A stretch of DNA of 64,000 nt from Hymenobacter sp. CRA2 (GCF_002007105.1 NZ_MVBC01000008.1:124001-188000); one strand, 5' to 3'; positions 33,898 through 42,477 are shown, counted from the stretch's first letter. Numbers and translations: made by a program. The notes: generated by a model not told the origin, from the letters alone.

Positions 33898-35478
33898 ATG
33901 CCCGTGCACTGTTTGCCCTACGCCGCCACCGGCGCGTTCAGCGCGTTTCTCACCGATTACCTGAACCAGGAGCCCCGTCTCCAGCCGTTTTACCACCGAT
34001 TTCCCACGCTGGCAGCGTTTGCGGAGCAGATAGCCGAAAAGCAGGCGCACTATCCCGCCGCCACGCGGCAGCGGCTGACGGCTACCCTGCAGCGGCAGTA
34101 CCAGACCTTGCCCGAAGTGCATCCGGCTGTGCAGGCCAACCTGGCCCTGCTTGAAAAGGACACCACCTTCACCGTGACCACCGGCCACCAGCTCAACGTG
34201 CTGACCGGGCCGCTGTACTTCATCTACAAAATCGCCACGGTCATCAAGCTGTGCCGGCAGCTCAAGGCCGAGTACCCGCAGCACGATTTCGTGCCGGTGT
34301 ACTGGCTGGCCTCGGAAGACCACGACTTTGCCGAAATCAACCACCTGCACCTCTTCGGCAAGAAGCTGGAGTGGCAGGCCGAGCAGACCGGCGGGCCCGT
34401 GGGCCGGCTGAAGCTCGACGGCCTGGCCGAGCAGGTGCTCAGCCAACTCCCCGCCGAGGTGCCGGCCGCCTTCCGCGAAGCCTACGAACAGAGTGCCACG
34501 CTGGCCGAAGCTATGCGCCGCCTCGTGCACACGCTGTTCGGGGAGTACGGCCTGCTGAGTGTGGAGCCTGACGACGCCGACCTGAAACCCGTGCTGACCC
34601 CTGTGCTGGCCGGGGAGCTGCGCAGCCAACCCGCGTTCAAGGCCGTGCAGACGGCCGACGAAGCCCTGGAAGCTGCGGGCTACAAGCCGCAGGTGTACAG
34701 CCGCCCGCTCAACCTCTTCTACCTCAGCAGCACCGGCACGCGCGAGCGGCTGGAGCTGGAAGACGGCCACGTGGTGGTGCGCAACACCGACATTCGCTGG
34801 ACCACCGACGAAGCCGTGCGCCGCGCCGAAACCGAGCCGGAATGCTTCAGCCCCAACGTGGTGCTGCGTCCGCTCTACCAGGAGCTGCTGCTGCCCAACC
34901 TCTGCTACGTGGGCGGCGGGGCCGAAGTAAACTACTGGCTGCAGCTCAAGGGCGTATTCGACCACTACCAGGTGCCCATGCCGCTGGTGCTGCTGCGCAA
35001 CTCGGCCCTGTACGTGGGCCGCACGCACCTGGGCAAGCTGCGCAAGCTGGGCCTGAGCACCGACGACTTGTTCCGCCCGCTGTCCGAGCTGAAAAAGCAG
35101 GTGGCCGCCGCCGTGGGGCAGGAGGAAGTGAGCCTGGCCGAGCAGCAGCAGCAGCTGGCCGAAGCCTTTGCGGCCGTATCGGCCCTGGCCCAGCGCGTCG
35201 ACCCGACGCTGGTGAAGACCGTGGCCGCCGAGCAGCAGAAGGTAGCGGGCATCGTGGCGGGGCTGGAGAAGCGCCTGAGCAAGGCCGCCGAAACCAAGCA
35301 CGAAACGGCCTACAACCAGCTGAGCGGGCTCAAGGAAAAGCTGTTTCCGACTGGCAGCCTGCAGGAGCGCCACGACAATGTGCTGAGCATCCTCACGAAC
35401 AACCCCGGCTTCGTCGCGCAGCTCATCGAGGCCTTCGACCCGCTGGCGTTGCAGTTCACGGTTATCGAGGAGGAGTAA
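33898..35478 (+). CDS. bshC: Bacillithiol biosynthesis cysteine-adding enzyme BshC
   Basis: A 526-residue protein that adds cysteine to glucosaminyl-malate in the last step of bacillithiol synthesis. Family signatures are TTGHQLNVLTGPLYFIYKI, VPVYWLASEDHDFAEINHLH, NVVLRPLYQELLLPNLCYVGGGAEVNYW and the coiled-coil part AEQQQQLAEAFAAVSALAQR. Bacillithiol is the main low-molecular-weight thiol of many Bacteroidota and Firmicutes. BshA and BshB are not in this window. It starts a same-strand run with the next three genes. ATG 33898 gives the normal N-terminus MPVHCLPYAATGAFS. Confidence 0.95.
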   Translation: MPVHCLPYAATGAFSAFLTDYLNQEPRLQPFYHRFPTLAAFAEQIAEKQAHYPAATRQRLTATLQRQYQTLPEVHPAVQANLALLEKDTTFTVTTGHQLNVLTGPLYFIYKIATVIKLCRQLKAEYPQHDFVPVYWLASEDHDFAEINHLHLFGKKLEWQAEQTGGPVGRLKLDGLAEQVLSQLPAEVPAAFREAYEQSATLAEAMRRLVHTLFGEYGLLSVEPDDADLKPVLTPVLAGELRSQPAFKAVQTADEALEAAGYKPQVYSRPLNLFYLSSTGTRERLELEDGHVVVRNTDIRWTTDEAVRRAETEPECFSPNVVLRPLYQELLLPNLCYVGGGAEVNYWLQLKGVFDHYQVPMPLVLLRNSALYVGRTHLGKLRKLGLSTDDLFRPLSELKKQVAAAVGQEEVSLAEQQQQLAEAFAAVSALAQRVDPTLVKTVAAEQQKVAGIVAGLEKRLSKAAETKHETAYNQLSGLKEKLFPTGSLQERHDNVLSILTNNPGFVAQLIEAFDPLALQFTVIEEE

Positions 35479-35536
35479 GGCGGCGGCCGGAATTCCGCTA
35501 TTTTGAGGCCACTATTGACCTCTACGGCCAGCTCGC

Positions 35537-36502
35537 ATGTTTTCCTTTTTGTCCTCCTTGTTTTCGGGGCGCCCGCCGGCGCCCGCCGGGCGGGATTTGT
35601 CGTTCGGACTGCTGAGCGCGCATGGCCCGCCCGCCCTCGTGCGTGCCCAGCGCTGGCAAGAGCTGGCGTCCCTGGCTGCTGGCCTCTCCGGTGATGAGCT
35701 TTCCCGCCTGCTCGACGGCCTATGCCTGACGGAAGCCTACACCCTGGAAATTAGTCGGTTGGCTAGCCGCCCGGACGATGAGTTCAGCCGGTTGGCGCTC
35801 GGTGCCTGGTACCTGTTTCAGGCCTGGGAAGCCCGCACTGCCAAGTATGGCAAGGACCTGACGGAGACGGAAATCAACGGGTTCGAGCAGTACCTGCGGC
35901 TGGCGCACGAACGGTTGAGCGGCTCCTTTGGCAGCGAGCTGTTTCGCAGCGAAGCACGAGCCCGGCTGGTGCGCGTAGAACAGGGCTTCGGCGATGTGGA
36001 AGCGGCGCTGGCTGCGTTTCACGAAAGCGTGGCCCTCGATCCGGGCAAGTTCTGGGCCTACCACCATTTGTTCAAGGTGGCTTCGCCGCGCTGGTTTGGC
36101 AGTCAGGAGGAGCTGGTGGGCTACATCGAATCGGTGGACGAGCCGCGGGTGCAGTACGCGCTGTGGCTGATGTACCTGGTGGAAATGTACGACGACCTGG
36201 AGCGCGAAACGGAAAGCGAAGCAACCGCGCTCCGCCGCTGGTATCCCGCGTATCAGGACCGCATCGGGCAGGTGCTGGCCCTGCCCGCGCTGCCCGTCAG
36301 CGACTCGCTGGTATCCATCTACGCCAATAACCACCTGGCCTATGTGTACCACCTGCTGGGTGAGCGGGCCCGGCGCGACGCGCTGCTGGACCAACTAGCC
36401 CCGCGCTTCACGCCCTACCCCTGGGCATACTTCGGCATAGAATCGGGCAGCGACGCAGCTATGCAGCATTTCCGCAAGACTGCCGCCCGTTCCAGATCAT
36501 GA
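35537..36502 (+). CDS. Hypothetical helical protein in the bshC operon
   Basis: A 321-residue protein I do not recognise. It is mainly helical, with TPR-like stretches (DVEAALAAFHESVALDPGKFWAYHHLFKVA and a second LAYVYHLLGERARRDALLDQLA), an N-terminal MFSFLSSLFSGRPP and many aromatic residues. It starts 58 bases after bshC and its stop overlaps the start of the 5-formyl-THF cyclo-ligase gene by four bases (ATGA at 36499), so the two are translationally coupled. A protein-binding role is plausible from the repeats only. Confidence 0.6.
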   Translation: MFSFLSSLFSGRPPAPAGRDLSFGLLSAHGPPALVRAQRWQELASLAAGLSGDELSRLLDGLCLTEAYTLEISRLASRPDDEFSRLALGAWYLFQAWEARTAKYGKDLTETEINGFEQYLRLAHERLSGSFGSELFRSEARARLVRVEQGFGDVEAALAAFHESVALDPGKFWAYHHLFKVASPRWFGSQEELVGYIESVDEPRVQYALWLMYLVEMYDDLERETESEATALRRWYPAYQDRIGQVLALPALPVSDSLVSIYANNHLAYVYHLLGERARRDALLDQLAPRFTPYPWAYFGIESGSDAAMQHFRKTAARSRS

Positions 36503-37086
36503 CCAAAGCCGAGCTGCGCCGCCTGATGCTGGCCCGGCGACGGGCGCTGCCGCCGGCCGAGCTGGCAGCCCGCAGCACGCGCATGGCTGCGCGGCTGTTT
36601 GCCGGCTTCGATGTGGGCGCCTGGCGCGCGGTACACCTCTTTTTGCCCTTACAGCGGCGGCAGGAGCCCGATACCTGGCTCATCATCCGCCGATTATGGA
36701 CTGAGCAGCCCGGCACGCGCGTAGTGGTGCCGGTGGTGCAGGCCAGCGGCACCCTCACGCACCGCCTGCTGACGCCCGACACGCCGCTGGTCGAAAGCGC
36801 CTGGGGCATTCCGGAGCCGGTGGATGCCCCGCTAATCAGCCCCGCCGACATCGACGCGGTGCTGCTGCCGCTGCTGGCCTTCGACGAGCAGGGCCACCGC
36901 GTGGGCTATGGCAAGGGTTTCTATGACCGATTCCTGGCCGAATGCCCGCGCGCCCTGCGCATCGGCCTGAGCCTGGAGCCGCCCGTACCGCGCATCGCCG
37001 ACGTGTGGCCCGGCGATGTGCCCCTGCACGCCTGCGTGACGCCGGAGAAGGTGTGGCGCTTTAGGCCGGCGCCGGAAGCGGTGTAG
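36499..37086 (+). CDS. 5-formyltetrahydrofolate cyclo-ligase
   Basis: A 195-residue enzyme that converts 5-formyl-THF with ATP to 5,10-methenyl-THF. The N-terminal basic motif MTKAELRRLMLARRRALPPA, the LLPLLAFDEQGHRVGYGKGFYDRFLA block (GxGKGFYD, ATP and Mg binding) and the VPLHACVTPEKVWRF end are family hallmarks. Cytoplasmic. It overlaps the previous gene by four bases, which indicates one operon, and exbD follows 67 bases on. Confidence 0.9.
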   Translation: MTKAELRRLMLARRRALPPAELAARSTRMAARLFAGFDVGAWRAVHLFLPLQRRQEPDTWLIIRRLWTEQPGTRVVVPVVQASGTLTHRLLTPDTPLVESAWGIPEPVDAPLISPADIDAVLLPLLAFDEQGHRVGYGKGFYDRFLAECPRALRIGLSLEPPVPRIADVWPGDVPLHACVTPEKVWRFRPAPEAV

Positions 37087-37153
37087 CCAACAATATCGGG
37101 GCGGAAGCGGCCGTTGGTAAGGCAGTTAGTCTTCACCAAAGCCCGTATCCGTC

Positions 37154-37663
37154 ATGGCCGAAATCCAAGCCGCCGCCGAGTCCCGGGGCACCAAGCCCCG
37201 CGCCAAGAAACACGCCTTCCGCCTCGACATGACGCCGATGGTAGACCTGGCCTTTCTGCTGCTGACCTTCTTCATGCTCACCACCACGTTCAGCAAGCCC
37301 AACGTGATGCAGCTGACCATGCCGGTGAAGCCTGATATCAACGACGTGCCGCCCGTTATCGTGGAGGCCGACGCGCTGACGCTGATTCTGGACGGTAAAA
37401 ACCGGGTGCACTATTTCTACGGCCTGAACGATGCGCAGAACCCGGCCGAGCTGCACACCACCGGCTTCAGTGCCGACGGGCTGCGGCAGGTACTGCTGAA
37501 GCAGCGGCAGCGCAGTCCCCGTACCGTGGTGCTCATCAAAACTACCCCCGACGCTACCTACCGCGACATGGTGGACGCCCTGGACGAAATGACCATTACT
37601 GGCCAGAAAAAGTACGCCGTGGTAGACACCAGCCCGGCCGACCTGGCTTTGCTGCACCGCTAA
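37154..37663 (+). CDS. Biopolymer transporter ExbD/TolR family protein
   Basis: A 169-residue inner-membrane protein with one transmembrane helix (PMVDLAFLLLTFFMLTTTF) that carries the functional Asp in MTPMVDLAFLLL, and a periplasmic domain (VVLIKTTPDATYRDMVDALDEM). ExbD/TolR proteins work with ExbB to turn proton flow into force for TonB or Tol. No exbB or tonB gene is next to it, so its partners must be encoded elsewhere. Bacteroidota often carry several exbD copies. Confidence 0.9.
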   Translation: MAEIQAAAESRGTKPRAKKHAFRLDMTPMVDLAFLLLTFFMLTTTFSKPNVMQLTMPVKPDINDVPPVIVEADALTLILDGKNRVHYFYGLNDAQNPAELHTTGFSADGLRQVLLKQRQRSPRTVVLIKTTPDATYRDMVDALDEMTITGQKKYAVVDTSPADLALLHR

Positions 37664-37679
37664 CGAGTAATTGCATTTG

Positions 37680-37738
37680 GGGCCCGGCCGGGGTTGTGGG
37701 CAGACGAATCAGCCGCGTCCATAATCCCGGCCGGGCCC
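37680..37738. terminator. Bidirectional hairpin between exbD and the 37742 gene
   Basis: GGGCCCGGCCGGG (37680-37692) pairs with CCCGGCCGGGCCC (37726-37738), a perfect 13-bp GC stem around a 33-base loop, between two convergent genes. No T run, so termination strength is uncertain. Confidence 0.5.
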
Positions 37739-37741
37739 TGG

Positions 37742-38233
37742 CTATTTACCGAGCCGGTAGCTGCGGGCAAGCTTCACACCGGCAAACAAAACCGCGGCGG
37801 CCAGTAGTATTTGCAGCCCTTTCAGCGAGGTGAGCAGCCGTGGTAACACGTGACCAGCCTCAGGCGAAGCCGGTAAGTTGTGGTCAGCCTCACCCGGCAG
37901 TGCCCAGTAGCCGATGGCTGTAGACACTGCGCTGATGGCAGTGCTAAGCAGGCAGATAAGGACCAAACCCGCCAGACCAACCACCCAAGCTGCTGCCCGC
38001 GCCGGCAACCGCGTCAGGAGCAGATAGATGGTGCCGCTCAGCAAACCCAGTAGCAGCGCAATAAAGCCCAGGGCGTGCGCGGGCGTCACGACGAAGTAGG
38101 TGTTGTGGAACTGGATATCTAGCTCCGGCCCGGCAAGGGAGCGGAAGCCGAACAAGCCGCCGTACAGCAGCAAGCTAGTCGCAATCAGCCCAAGCATCCA
38201 GAGTGCCGCACGATACCCAATGGCAAGAGGCAT
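37742..38233 (-). CDS. Small membrane protein with a cytochrome-oxidase-subunit-I-like motif
   Basis: A 163-residue protein with four hydrophobic segments. Residues 39-53 read DIQFHNTYFVVTPAH. This closely resembles the conserved DIxxHDTYYVVAHFHYV block of heme-copper oxidase subunit I, where the two His of HFH bind hemes. Here the first of them is replaced (VVTPAH) and only the second remains. The rest of subunit I is absent, so it cannot be an oxidase. It begins 3 bases after the stop of the GDYXXLXY gene and is the last gene of that operon. The role is unknown. Confidence 0.6.
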   Translation of the reverse strand: MPLAIGYRAALWMLGLIATSLLLYGGLFGFRSLAGPELDIQFHNTYFVVTPAHALGFIALLLGLLSGTIYLLLTRLPARAAAWVVGLAGLVLICLLSTAISAVSTAIGYWALPGEADHNLPASPEAGHVLPRLLTSLKGLQILLAAAVLFAGVKLARSYRLGK

Positions 38234-38236
38234 GAG

Positions 38237-38803
38237 TTACCGGGGCGAAGCAGTAGGAGTATGGCTCACCTCCGTGATACGCGCCTGCCCCCACGGTGCG
38301 ATGCTAACGTGCACGCGCAGGGGGCCGCGGCGCGACTGCCGCTCCAGCTGCAGGCCGGTGCCCTCGGGCACGTAGTAGCGTTCCAGCCCGTAGCGCAGCT
38401 GCAGGCCCTGGCGCCAGGCATTGGCTACCCAGCCGCGCAGCACCACGTGGCCCGTCGGCAGAGTCGCGGGTTCGTCGGGGTACACGGCTACGGCGCGGTG
38501 AAAGCCGGCCGAATCGGGCTGCAGCTCCACGTATACCGGGCGCCGCCGGCGGGGCTCGGCGCTGCCGCGCCACAGGCGGCGGGGTACTTGGCTGATGTCG
38601 TAGTTGAGGGTCACGTAGTCGCCGCGGAGCAGGTCGCGCGGGTCGATGGGAGAGGTGCGTAGCGTGACGGTGCGCCCGTAGTTGGTGACGGCGTAGCCCG
38701 CGGCGGCCACCAGCAACAGGAACACCACCTGCGCCCCGATGGCCAGCAGCACCCAGCGGCGGCGGTGTTCGGGTGCGGGCACCAGAAAGGTCGGCAACGG
38801 CAT
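38237..38803 (-). CDS. GDYXXLXY domain protein
   Basis: A 188-residue protein with one N-terminal membrane helix (VLLAIGAQVVFLLLVAAAGYAV) and the eponymous motif LLRGDYVTLNYDIS. The family is found beside DUF2157 membrane proteins, as here. Its ATG overlaps the stop of the DUF2157 gene by one base (TGATG), so the two are coupled. The C-terminal part (YYVPEGTGLQLERQSRRGPLRVHVSI) looks beta-rich and extracytoplasmic. No biochemical role is known to me. Confidence 0.85.
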   Translation of the reverse strand: MPLPTFLVPAPEHRRRWVLLAIGAQVVFLLLVAAAGYAVTNYGRTVTLRTSPIDPRDLLRGDYVTLNYDISQVPRRLWRGSAEPRRRRPVYVELQPDSAGFHRAVAVYPDEPATLPTGHVVLRGWVANAWRQGLQLRYGLERYYVPEGTGLQLERQSRRGPLRVHVSIAPWGQARITEVSHTPTASPR

Positions 38804-40029
38804 CAGGAACGCGGGTTAGAAGTTTGGTCGGCGGGCGGGATGCTATTAGCCTGGCGGCGCAGGTACCAGCTCAGCCCGAGCAGCAGCACGCCCCCGAGCA
38901 GGAAAAACAGCGACTTGTCCATGAAGCCCCACGTGAGCTTGAAGTAAGCCACCATGGTCGTGAGCACGAAGAGCACGGTACCGAGGTTGACGCGGTCGGG
39001 GGCCTGCTCGCGGAAGCCACGGTAGAGCACTGAGCCGGAATAGGCATAAAGCACTACCAGCGTAGCCACGGCCAGCGGCAAGCCGCCCGGGAAGTAGTAG
39101 CCCGGCAGCAGCAAGAGCCAGTCGGCGGCGCTGCCGAGGCGGCCGCGGGCCCGTTTGCCGGCCAGAGACAACAGAAATACCAGCAGCAAAGCCCCCAGGA
39201 AGCCCAGCGGCTGGGGCCGCAGCTCGTTGGTGTAGCTGCCCGCCTCACCGAACATGGCCAGCCCCAGCGTAAACAGAAACGCTGCTACCAGCGGGGGCGC
39301 CTGCCAGCCGCGGGCCTGCGGGCGCTCTAGCTGCCAGTCGCCGAGGGCATATACCAGCATAGCCGGCACAAAAAACCAGGTGATTTTGATGTGCAGGTGC
39401 TGCACCAGCAACGCCGCCTGCCACAGCAGCCCGGCCGACAACACCACGCCGCACAGGCTATCGGGGCGGCGCCACCAGTAGTAACCCAGGCCGCCAGCCA
39501 GCAGCCCCGCGGTGGCGTAGCTGTAGGTGCTGAGGCTGCCCACGCTATAGCCCTGCGCCACCGCGCCAATGGCCACCGTGAGCAGGAGCAGGGAGCGGCT
39601 TTGGTACAGGTAAGTGAGGCCCACGCCGGCCACCACCCAGGCCAGCAGGCCCGTCACGTCGTAGCCCACGAGCTGGTAGAGCTGGCTGGTGAGCACGATG
39701 CCCGCCCCGAACAGCAGTAAGCCCAGCCCAATCAAGCCAATACCCATGGAGCGGTGCCCGCGCGCCAGAAAGTACTCGCCGCCTGCGTAGGCGCCCACCA
39801 GCGCGCCGATGAGCAGCCCCAGGCGCAGGGCTTCGGGCAGGCCCTGCCAATTGGCCGCTACTACGCTCAGCGCGCTCAGGCCCACTAGTAGGCTGCCTAG
39901 CAGGGGCAGCAAGCCGATGGCCCGCGGCTGCTCGGGGTACAGCGCCCGCAACTGCTGCAGCTGTTCGGCGCTGATGATGCCGCGCTCTACCCAGCCGGGC
40001 CCTTCGGTATCGAGAAATCGTTGGCTCAT
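38803..40029 (-). CDS. DUF2157 domain membrane protein
   Basis: A 408-residue protein: a soluble N-terminal region of about 35 residues (WVERGIISAEQLQQLRALYPEQ), then about twelve hydrophobic segments such as LLPLLGSLLVGLSALSVVAANW and GIGLIGLGLLLFGAGIVLT. The start (helix that ends before a GLLPLLGxxLVGLSALxxxAANW block) is diagnostic of DUF2157. It heads a three-gene operon with the GDYXXLXY protein (1-base overlap) and the subunit-I-like protein (3-base gap). The reaction or substrate is unknown. Confidence 0.85.
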   Translation of the reverse strand: MSQRFLDTEGPGWVERGIISAEQLQQLRALYPEQPRAIGLLPLLGSLLVGLSALSVVAANWQGLPEALRLGLLIGALVGAYAGGEYFLARGHRSMGIGLIGLGLLLFGAGIVLTSQLYQLVGYDVTGLLAWVVAGVGLTYLYQSRSLLLLTVAIGAVAQGYSVGSLSTYSYATAGLLAGGLGYYWWRRPDSLCGVVLSAGLLWQAALLVQHLHIKITWFFVPAMLVYALGDWQLERPQARGWQAPPLVAAFLFTLGLAMFGEAGSYTNELRPQPLGFLGALLLVFLLSLAGKRARGRLGSAADWLLLLPGYYFPGGLPLAVATLVVLYAYSGSVLYRGFREQAPDRVNLGTVLFVLTTMVAYFKLTWGFMDKSLFFLLGGVLLLGLSWYLRRQANSIPPADQTSNPRS

Positions 40030-40101
40030 AATGCGGCTTCAACTTACGCGGAAAGGTGCACTTGCGGCTAGTTGCTGCCTTCCAAAGCTCAAGCAGCCCG
40101 G

Positions 40102-40860
40102 CTACGCCCAGCGCAGCTGCACGATGCCCAGGTCGTCGGTGGCTACCAGGCCGCGCTGTTCCAGGGCCAGCAGCTTTCGGCGTAGCATGTGGGGCGAGGC
40201 CGGGGCCGTGGTGTCGCCCAGCAGGTAGGTGACCGGATTGAGCGGCAAGGGCGCAGCAGGAGCCGCCGGCTGCACAAAGGTGAAGATACCGTCGGTGCTC
40301 AGGCTCAGCTCCCTGACGCCGAGCGCCGAAAGGCGCTGTGCCTGCGCGGCGTACCACAGCTCGAAGTCCTCGGCGAGGTGGTAGCCCAGGTAATCGGGCG
40401 TGTTTTGCTGCTCGTATTCGGTCAGCTGTCCGTCCAGGCATATCAGGCCGTCGCCCAGGGCCAGGGTTTCAACGGCGCCAGTAGCCGTATTAACCACCGC
40501 CAACAGCAGGGTGGTGAGCAGTTCATCGTCGCGGAGCTGCAGCTGGCTTTTCAGGGCGCGCAGCTCGGGCATTAGCCGGCGCATCACCTCGCGCAGGGTA
40601 TCTGCCAGCTCAGGCGCCGCTTGCCGCTGATAAAACGCCTCGTAGCTCAGCTCTACCGCAATCCGACGCAGCAGCTTACCTACCAGCGTAGCGGCGAAAT
40701 AACTGTCGGTGCCCATGGTGCAGCCGTCGAGCACGGCCGCCAGCAGCCGCGTCCCGCCCAGGCTTTCCACCACGGTGTAATCCTCGCAGTGGTTGAGGTG
40801 GTGGGCGCCGATGCGGGTGAGCTGCGAGATAATCGGGGGTGAGGAATAAGAATCGGGCAT
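40102..40860 (-). CDS. PP2C-like protein phosphatase domain protein
   Basis: A 252-residue protein. PP2C metal-site motifs are seen in order: HCEDYTVV (26-30, Glu/Asp), LAAVLDGCTMGTDSYFAA (DG at 45-46), LALGDGLI, ELSLSTDGIFTF and VATDDLGIVQLRW (DD). The canonical second motif DGxGGH is replaced by DGCTMG, which is seen in a divergent PP2C branch. It should dephosphorylate Ser/Thr residues, but no kinase gene is near. The start codon lies only three bases past a strong terminator hairpin of the upstream gene. Confidence 0.7.
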   Translation of the reverse strand: MPDSYSSPPIISQLTRIGAHHLNHCEDYTVVESLGGTRLLAAVLDGCTMGTDSYFAATLVGKLLRRIAVELSYEAFYQRQAAPELADTLREVMRRLMPELRALKSQLQLRDDELLTTLLLAVVNTATGAVETLALGDGLICLDGQLTEYEQQNTPDYLGYHLAEDFELWYAAQAQRLSALGVRELSLSTDGIFTFVQPAAPAAPLPLNPVTYLLGDTTAPASPHMLRRKLLALEQRGLVATDDLGIVQLRWA

Positions 40861-40862
40861 AC

Positions 40863-40895
40863 AAAAAGCGTCGGCCCCGCACGCGGAACCGACGC
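40863..40895 (-). terminator. Terminator after mnmD, abutting the phosphatase start
   Basis: On the minus strand GCGTCGG (complement of 40889-40895) pairs with CCGACGC (complement of 40868-40874), followed by TTTTT (40867-40863) and, after two bases, by the ATG of the PP2C gene at 40860. Either the mnmD transcript ends here and a fraction reads through, or the hairpin regulates the phosphatase gene. Confidence 0.7.
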
Positions 40896-40927
40896 CCTAA
40901 GATAGTTTCCGGGATGGGTAAGTCAGG

Positions 40928-41608
40928 TTACCGCTTCCAGGCCCGCGTCATTTCGCGTTTGCCGGCCGGGCCGGGCAAGGACTCTACCTGCCAGCCGGCC
41001 GCTTTCAGGCTGCGCTTGAAGCTGCCTTTGGCGCAGTAGCTCACCAGGCAGCCGCCCGGCGCAGTGGCCGCGTACAGTTGCTGAAACACTTCGTCGGTCC
41101 ACATATCGGGCTGCTTTTCAGGCGCAAAGGCATCGAAGTAGATGACGTGGTAGGTGTCCTCGGCCAGCGGCGTATCCTGCAGGGCACCGGTCAGCTTCAG
41201 CAAGGCGAAGTTGGGTGTCAGGGCCTCGGTGGTGTCCCAGCTGGCTTCGTGCAGCAGCTCGTAGCATTCCAGCAGCTCAGGGTTGAGGATGTAGCGCTCG
41301 GCACCCAGCTTGCGAATCACGGCGGCCGATAGCGGGTGCTTCTCAATGGTATCGTAGAAAATGGGGGCGGCCGAGGTAAAGCTGCGCTGCAGGGTGAGCA
41401 GCGCGTTCAGGCCCGTACCAAAGCCAACTTCCAGCACCCACACCGGGGCGGGGCCGCTGGCCGCATTCAGGGCTGGTTCCAGGCCCGCCTGCAGGTACAC
41501 GTGCATGGCTTCCTGCACGGCGCCGTGGGTGGAATGGTAATGCTCGTCGAGGGCCGGCACGTAAAGCGTGCTGGACCCATCGGCAGTGGGGCGAACTTCT
41601 ACAATCAT
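40928..41608 (-). CDS. mnmD: tRNA (mnm5s2U34) methyltransferase MnmD-like protein
   Basis: A 226-residue SAM-dependent methyltransferase. LEVGFGTGLNALLTLQRS is the SAM-binding motif I in the form used by the C-terminal methylase of MnmC; YFDAFAPEKQPDMWTDEVF and LVSYCAKGSFKRSLKAAGW are the other signatures. In organisms that lack the fused MnmC oxidase this stand-alone MnmD methylates the aminomethyl group of U34 in tRNAs. No oxidase domain is present. The start (MIVEVRPTADGSSTLYVPALDEHYHST) has the typical TLY-P-LDEHYHS-HGA beginning. It is upstream of PP2C on the same strand. Confidence 0.85.
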   Translation of the reverse strand: MIVEVRPTADGSSTLYVPALDEHYHSTHGAVQEAMHVYLQAGLEPALNAASGPAPVWVLEVGFGTGLNALLTLQRSFTSAAPIFYDTIEKHPLSAAVIRKLGAERYILNPELLECYELLHEASWDTTEALTPNFALLKLTGALQDTPLAEDTYHVIYFDAFAPEKQPDMWTDEVFQQLYAATAPGGCLVSYCAKGSFKRSLKAAGWQVESLPGPAGKREMTRAWKR

Positions 41609-41710
41609 GGGGGAACGGAGGAGAAGAGGGGGAACAGAAACGCACCCAAGGCGGCTGGAGCGGGATGTAAGTTAATGTCAAATCATAAACTTCCACAAAT
41701 TAGGCGTGCC

Positions 41711-41718
41711 GATATTTG
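41711..41718 (+). promoter_or_regulatory. -7-like box (GATATTTG) ahead of the thioesterase gene
   Basis: GATATTTG is one base off TAnnTTTG and identical to the rpmB -7 box. It lies 79 bases before the start. No -33 TTTG at the proper distance, so low confidence. Confidence 0.3.
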
Positions 41719-41797
41719 TGGGCCGTAAAACGCTGAAAAATCGCCTTAATCGTAATTGCCGGAGCGCAGGTTGCAGTTCCAAACTTCTTTTTATTTC

Positions 41798-42223
41798 ATG
41801 GCTCGTCTTAAAGTTGCGCTGCCCACCGCGTTTTCGGTCACCATCGACCTGCCCGTCCGCATCACCGACCTCAACTACGGTGCCCACCTCGGCAACGACG
41901 CCCTGGTGAGCCTGCTGCACGAAGCCCGGGTGCAGTTTCTGCGCCAGATGCAGCTCACCGAGTTCGACCCGGCCACCCGGCAGGGCATGATCATGGCCGA
42001 CCTGGCCGTGGAGTACAAGGGCGAAGGCTTTTACGGCGACGTACTGCGCGTGCAGATGGCCGCCACCGACCTGCACAAGTACGGTTTCGACGTGGTGTAC
42101 CACGTACACACCACCGCCGGCCGCGAAATAGCCCGGGCCAAAACCGGCATGCTGTGCTTCGACTACACTACCCGCAAGCTCGCCACGCTGCCCGAGGAAG
42201 CGGCTGCCCGCCTGTCGGCCTGA
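41798..42223 (+). CDS. Thioesterase (hotdog fold) family protein
   Basis: A 141-residue protein of the 4-hydroxybenzoyl-CoA thioesterase-like (YbgC/FadM) group. The motif RITDLNYGAHLGNDALVSLLHEARVQFLRQ carries the catalytic Asp/Asn block (xxDxxxxxHxxN), and ADLAVEYKGEGFYGDVLRVQM matches the hotdog core. It hydrolyses acyl-CoA or related thioesters; the chain length is unknown. ATG 41798 (MARLKVALP) is used; a longer in-frame start upstream adds residues with no family match. Confidence 0.8.
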   Translation: MARLKVALPTAFSVTIDLPVRITDLNYGAHLGNDALVSLLHEARVQFLRQMQLTEFDPATRQGMIMADLAVEYKGEGFYGDVLRVQMAATDLHKYGFDVVYHVHTTAGREIARAKTGMLCFDYTTRKLATLPEEAAARLSA

Positions 42224-42422
42224 GCCCGCGGGCTGAGTTGGGGCCGCGTCGGCTAGTGGTGTTATAGGCAGCTGCTGCTCGAAGACGGAATGCCAAAAAA
42301 GGCGGAAACTGCCACCGTAAATGACCGGGCGCGGCGCATCCGGCCCTGCCGCCCCGGGTGACGCGGGCGGCGTTTGTGCCAGCCGAGGTAGCGCACTTAT
42401 CCGTATCAGCGCCTGCTGCCGC

Positions 42423-42430
42423 TAATTTTG
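42423..42430 (+). promoter_or_regulatory. -7 box (TAATTTTG) ahead of the 42478 lipoprotein gene
   Basis: TAATTTTG matches TAnnTTTG fully and ends 47 bases before the start. The 250-bp gap 42224-42477 holds nothing else I can name. Confidence 0.45.
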
Positions 42431-42477
42431 ACCTCTACCTGCCGGGCCGCGCAGCCTGCGCCCCGCTTTTTTGCTCG

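Noticed and set aside
33454-35373. A 639-codon minus-strand frame across bshC
   Set aside because: It runs antisense to a convincing BshC and has no recognisable domain. Its C-terminal part also overlaps the repeat element.
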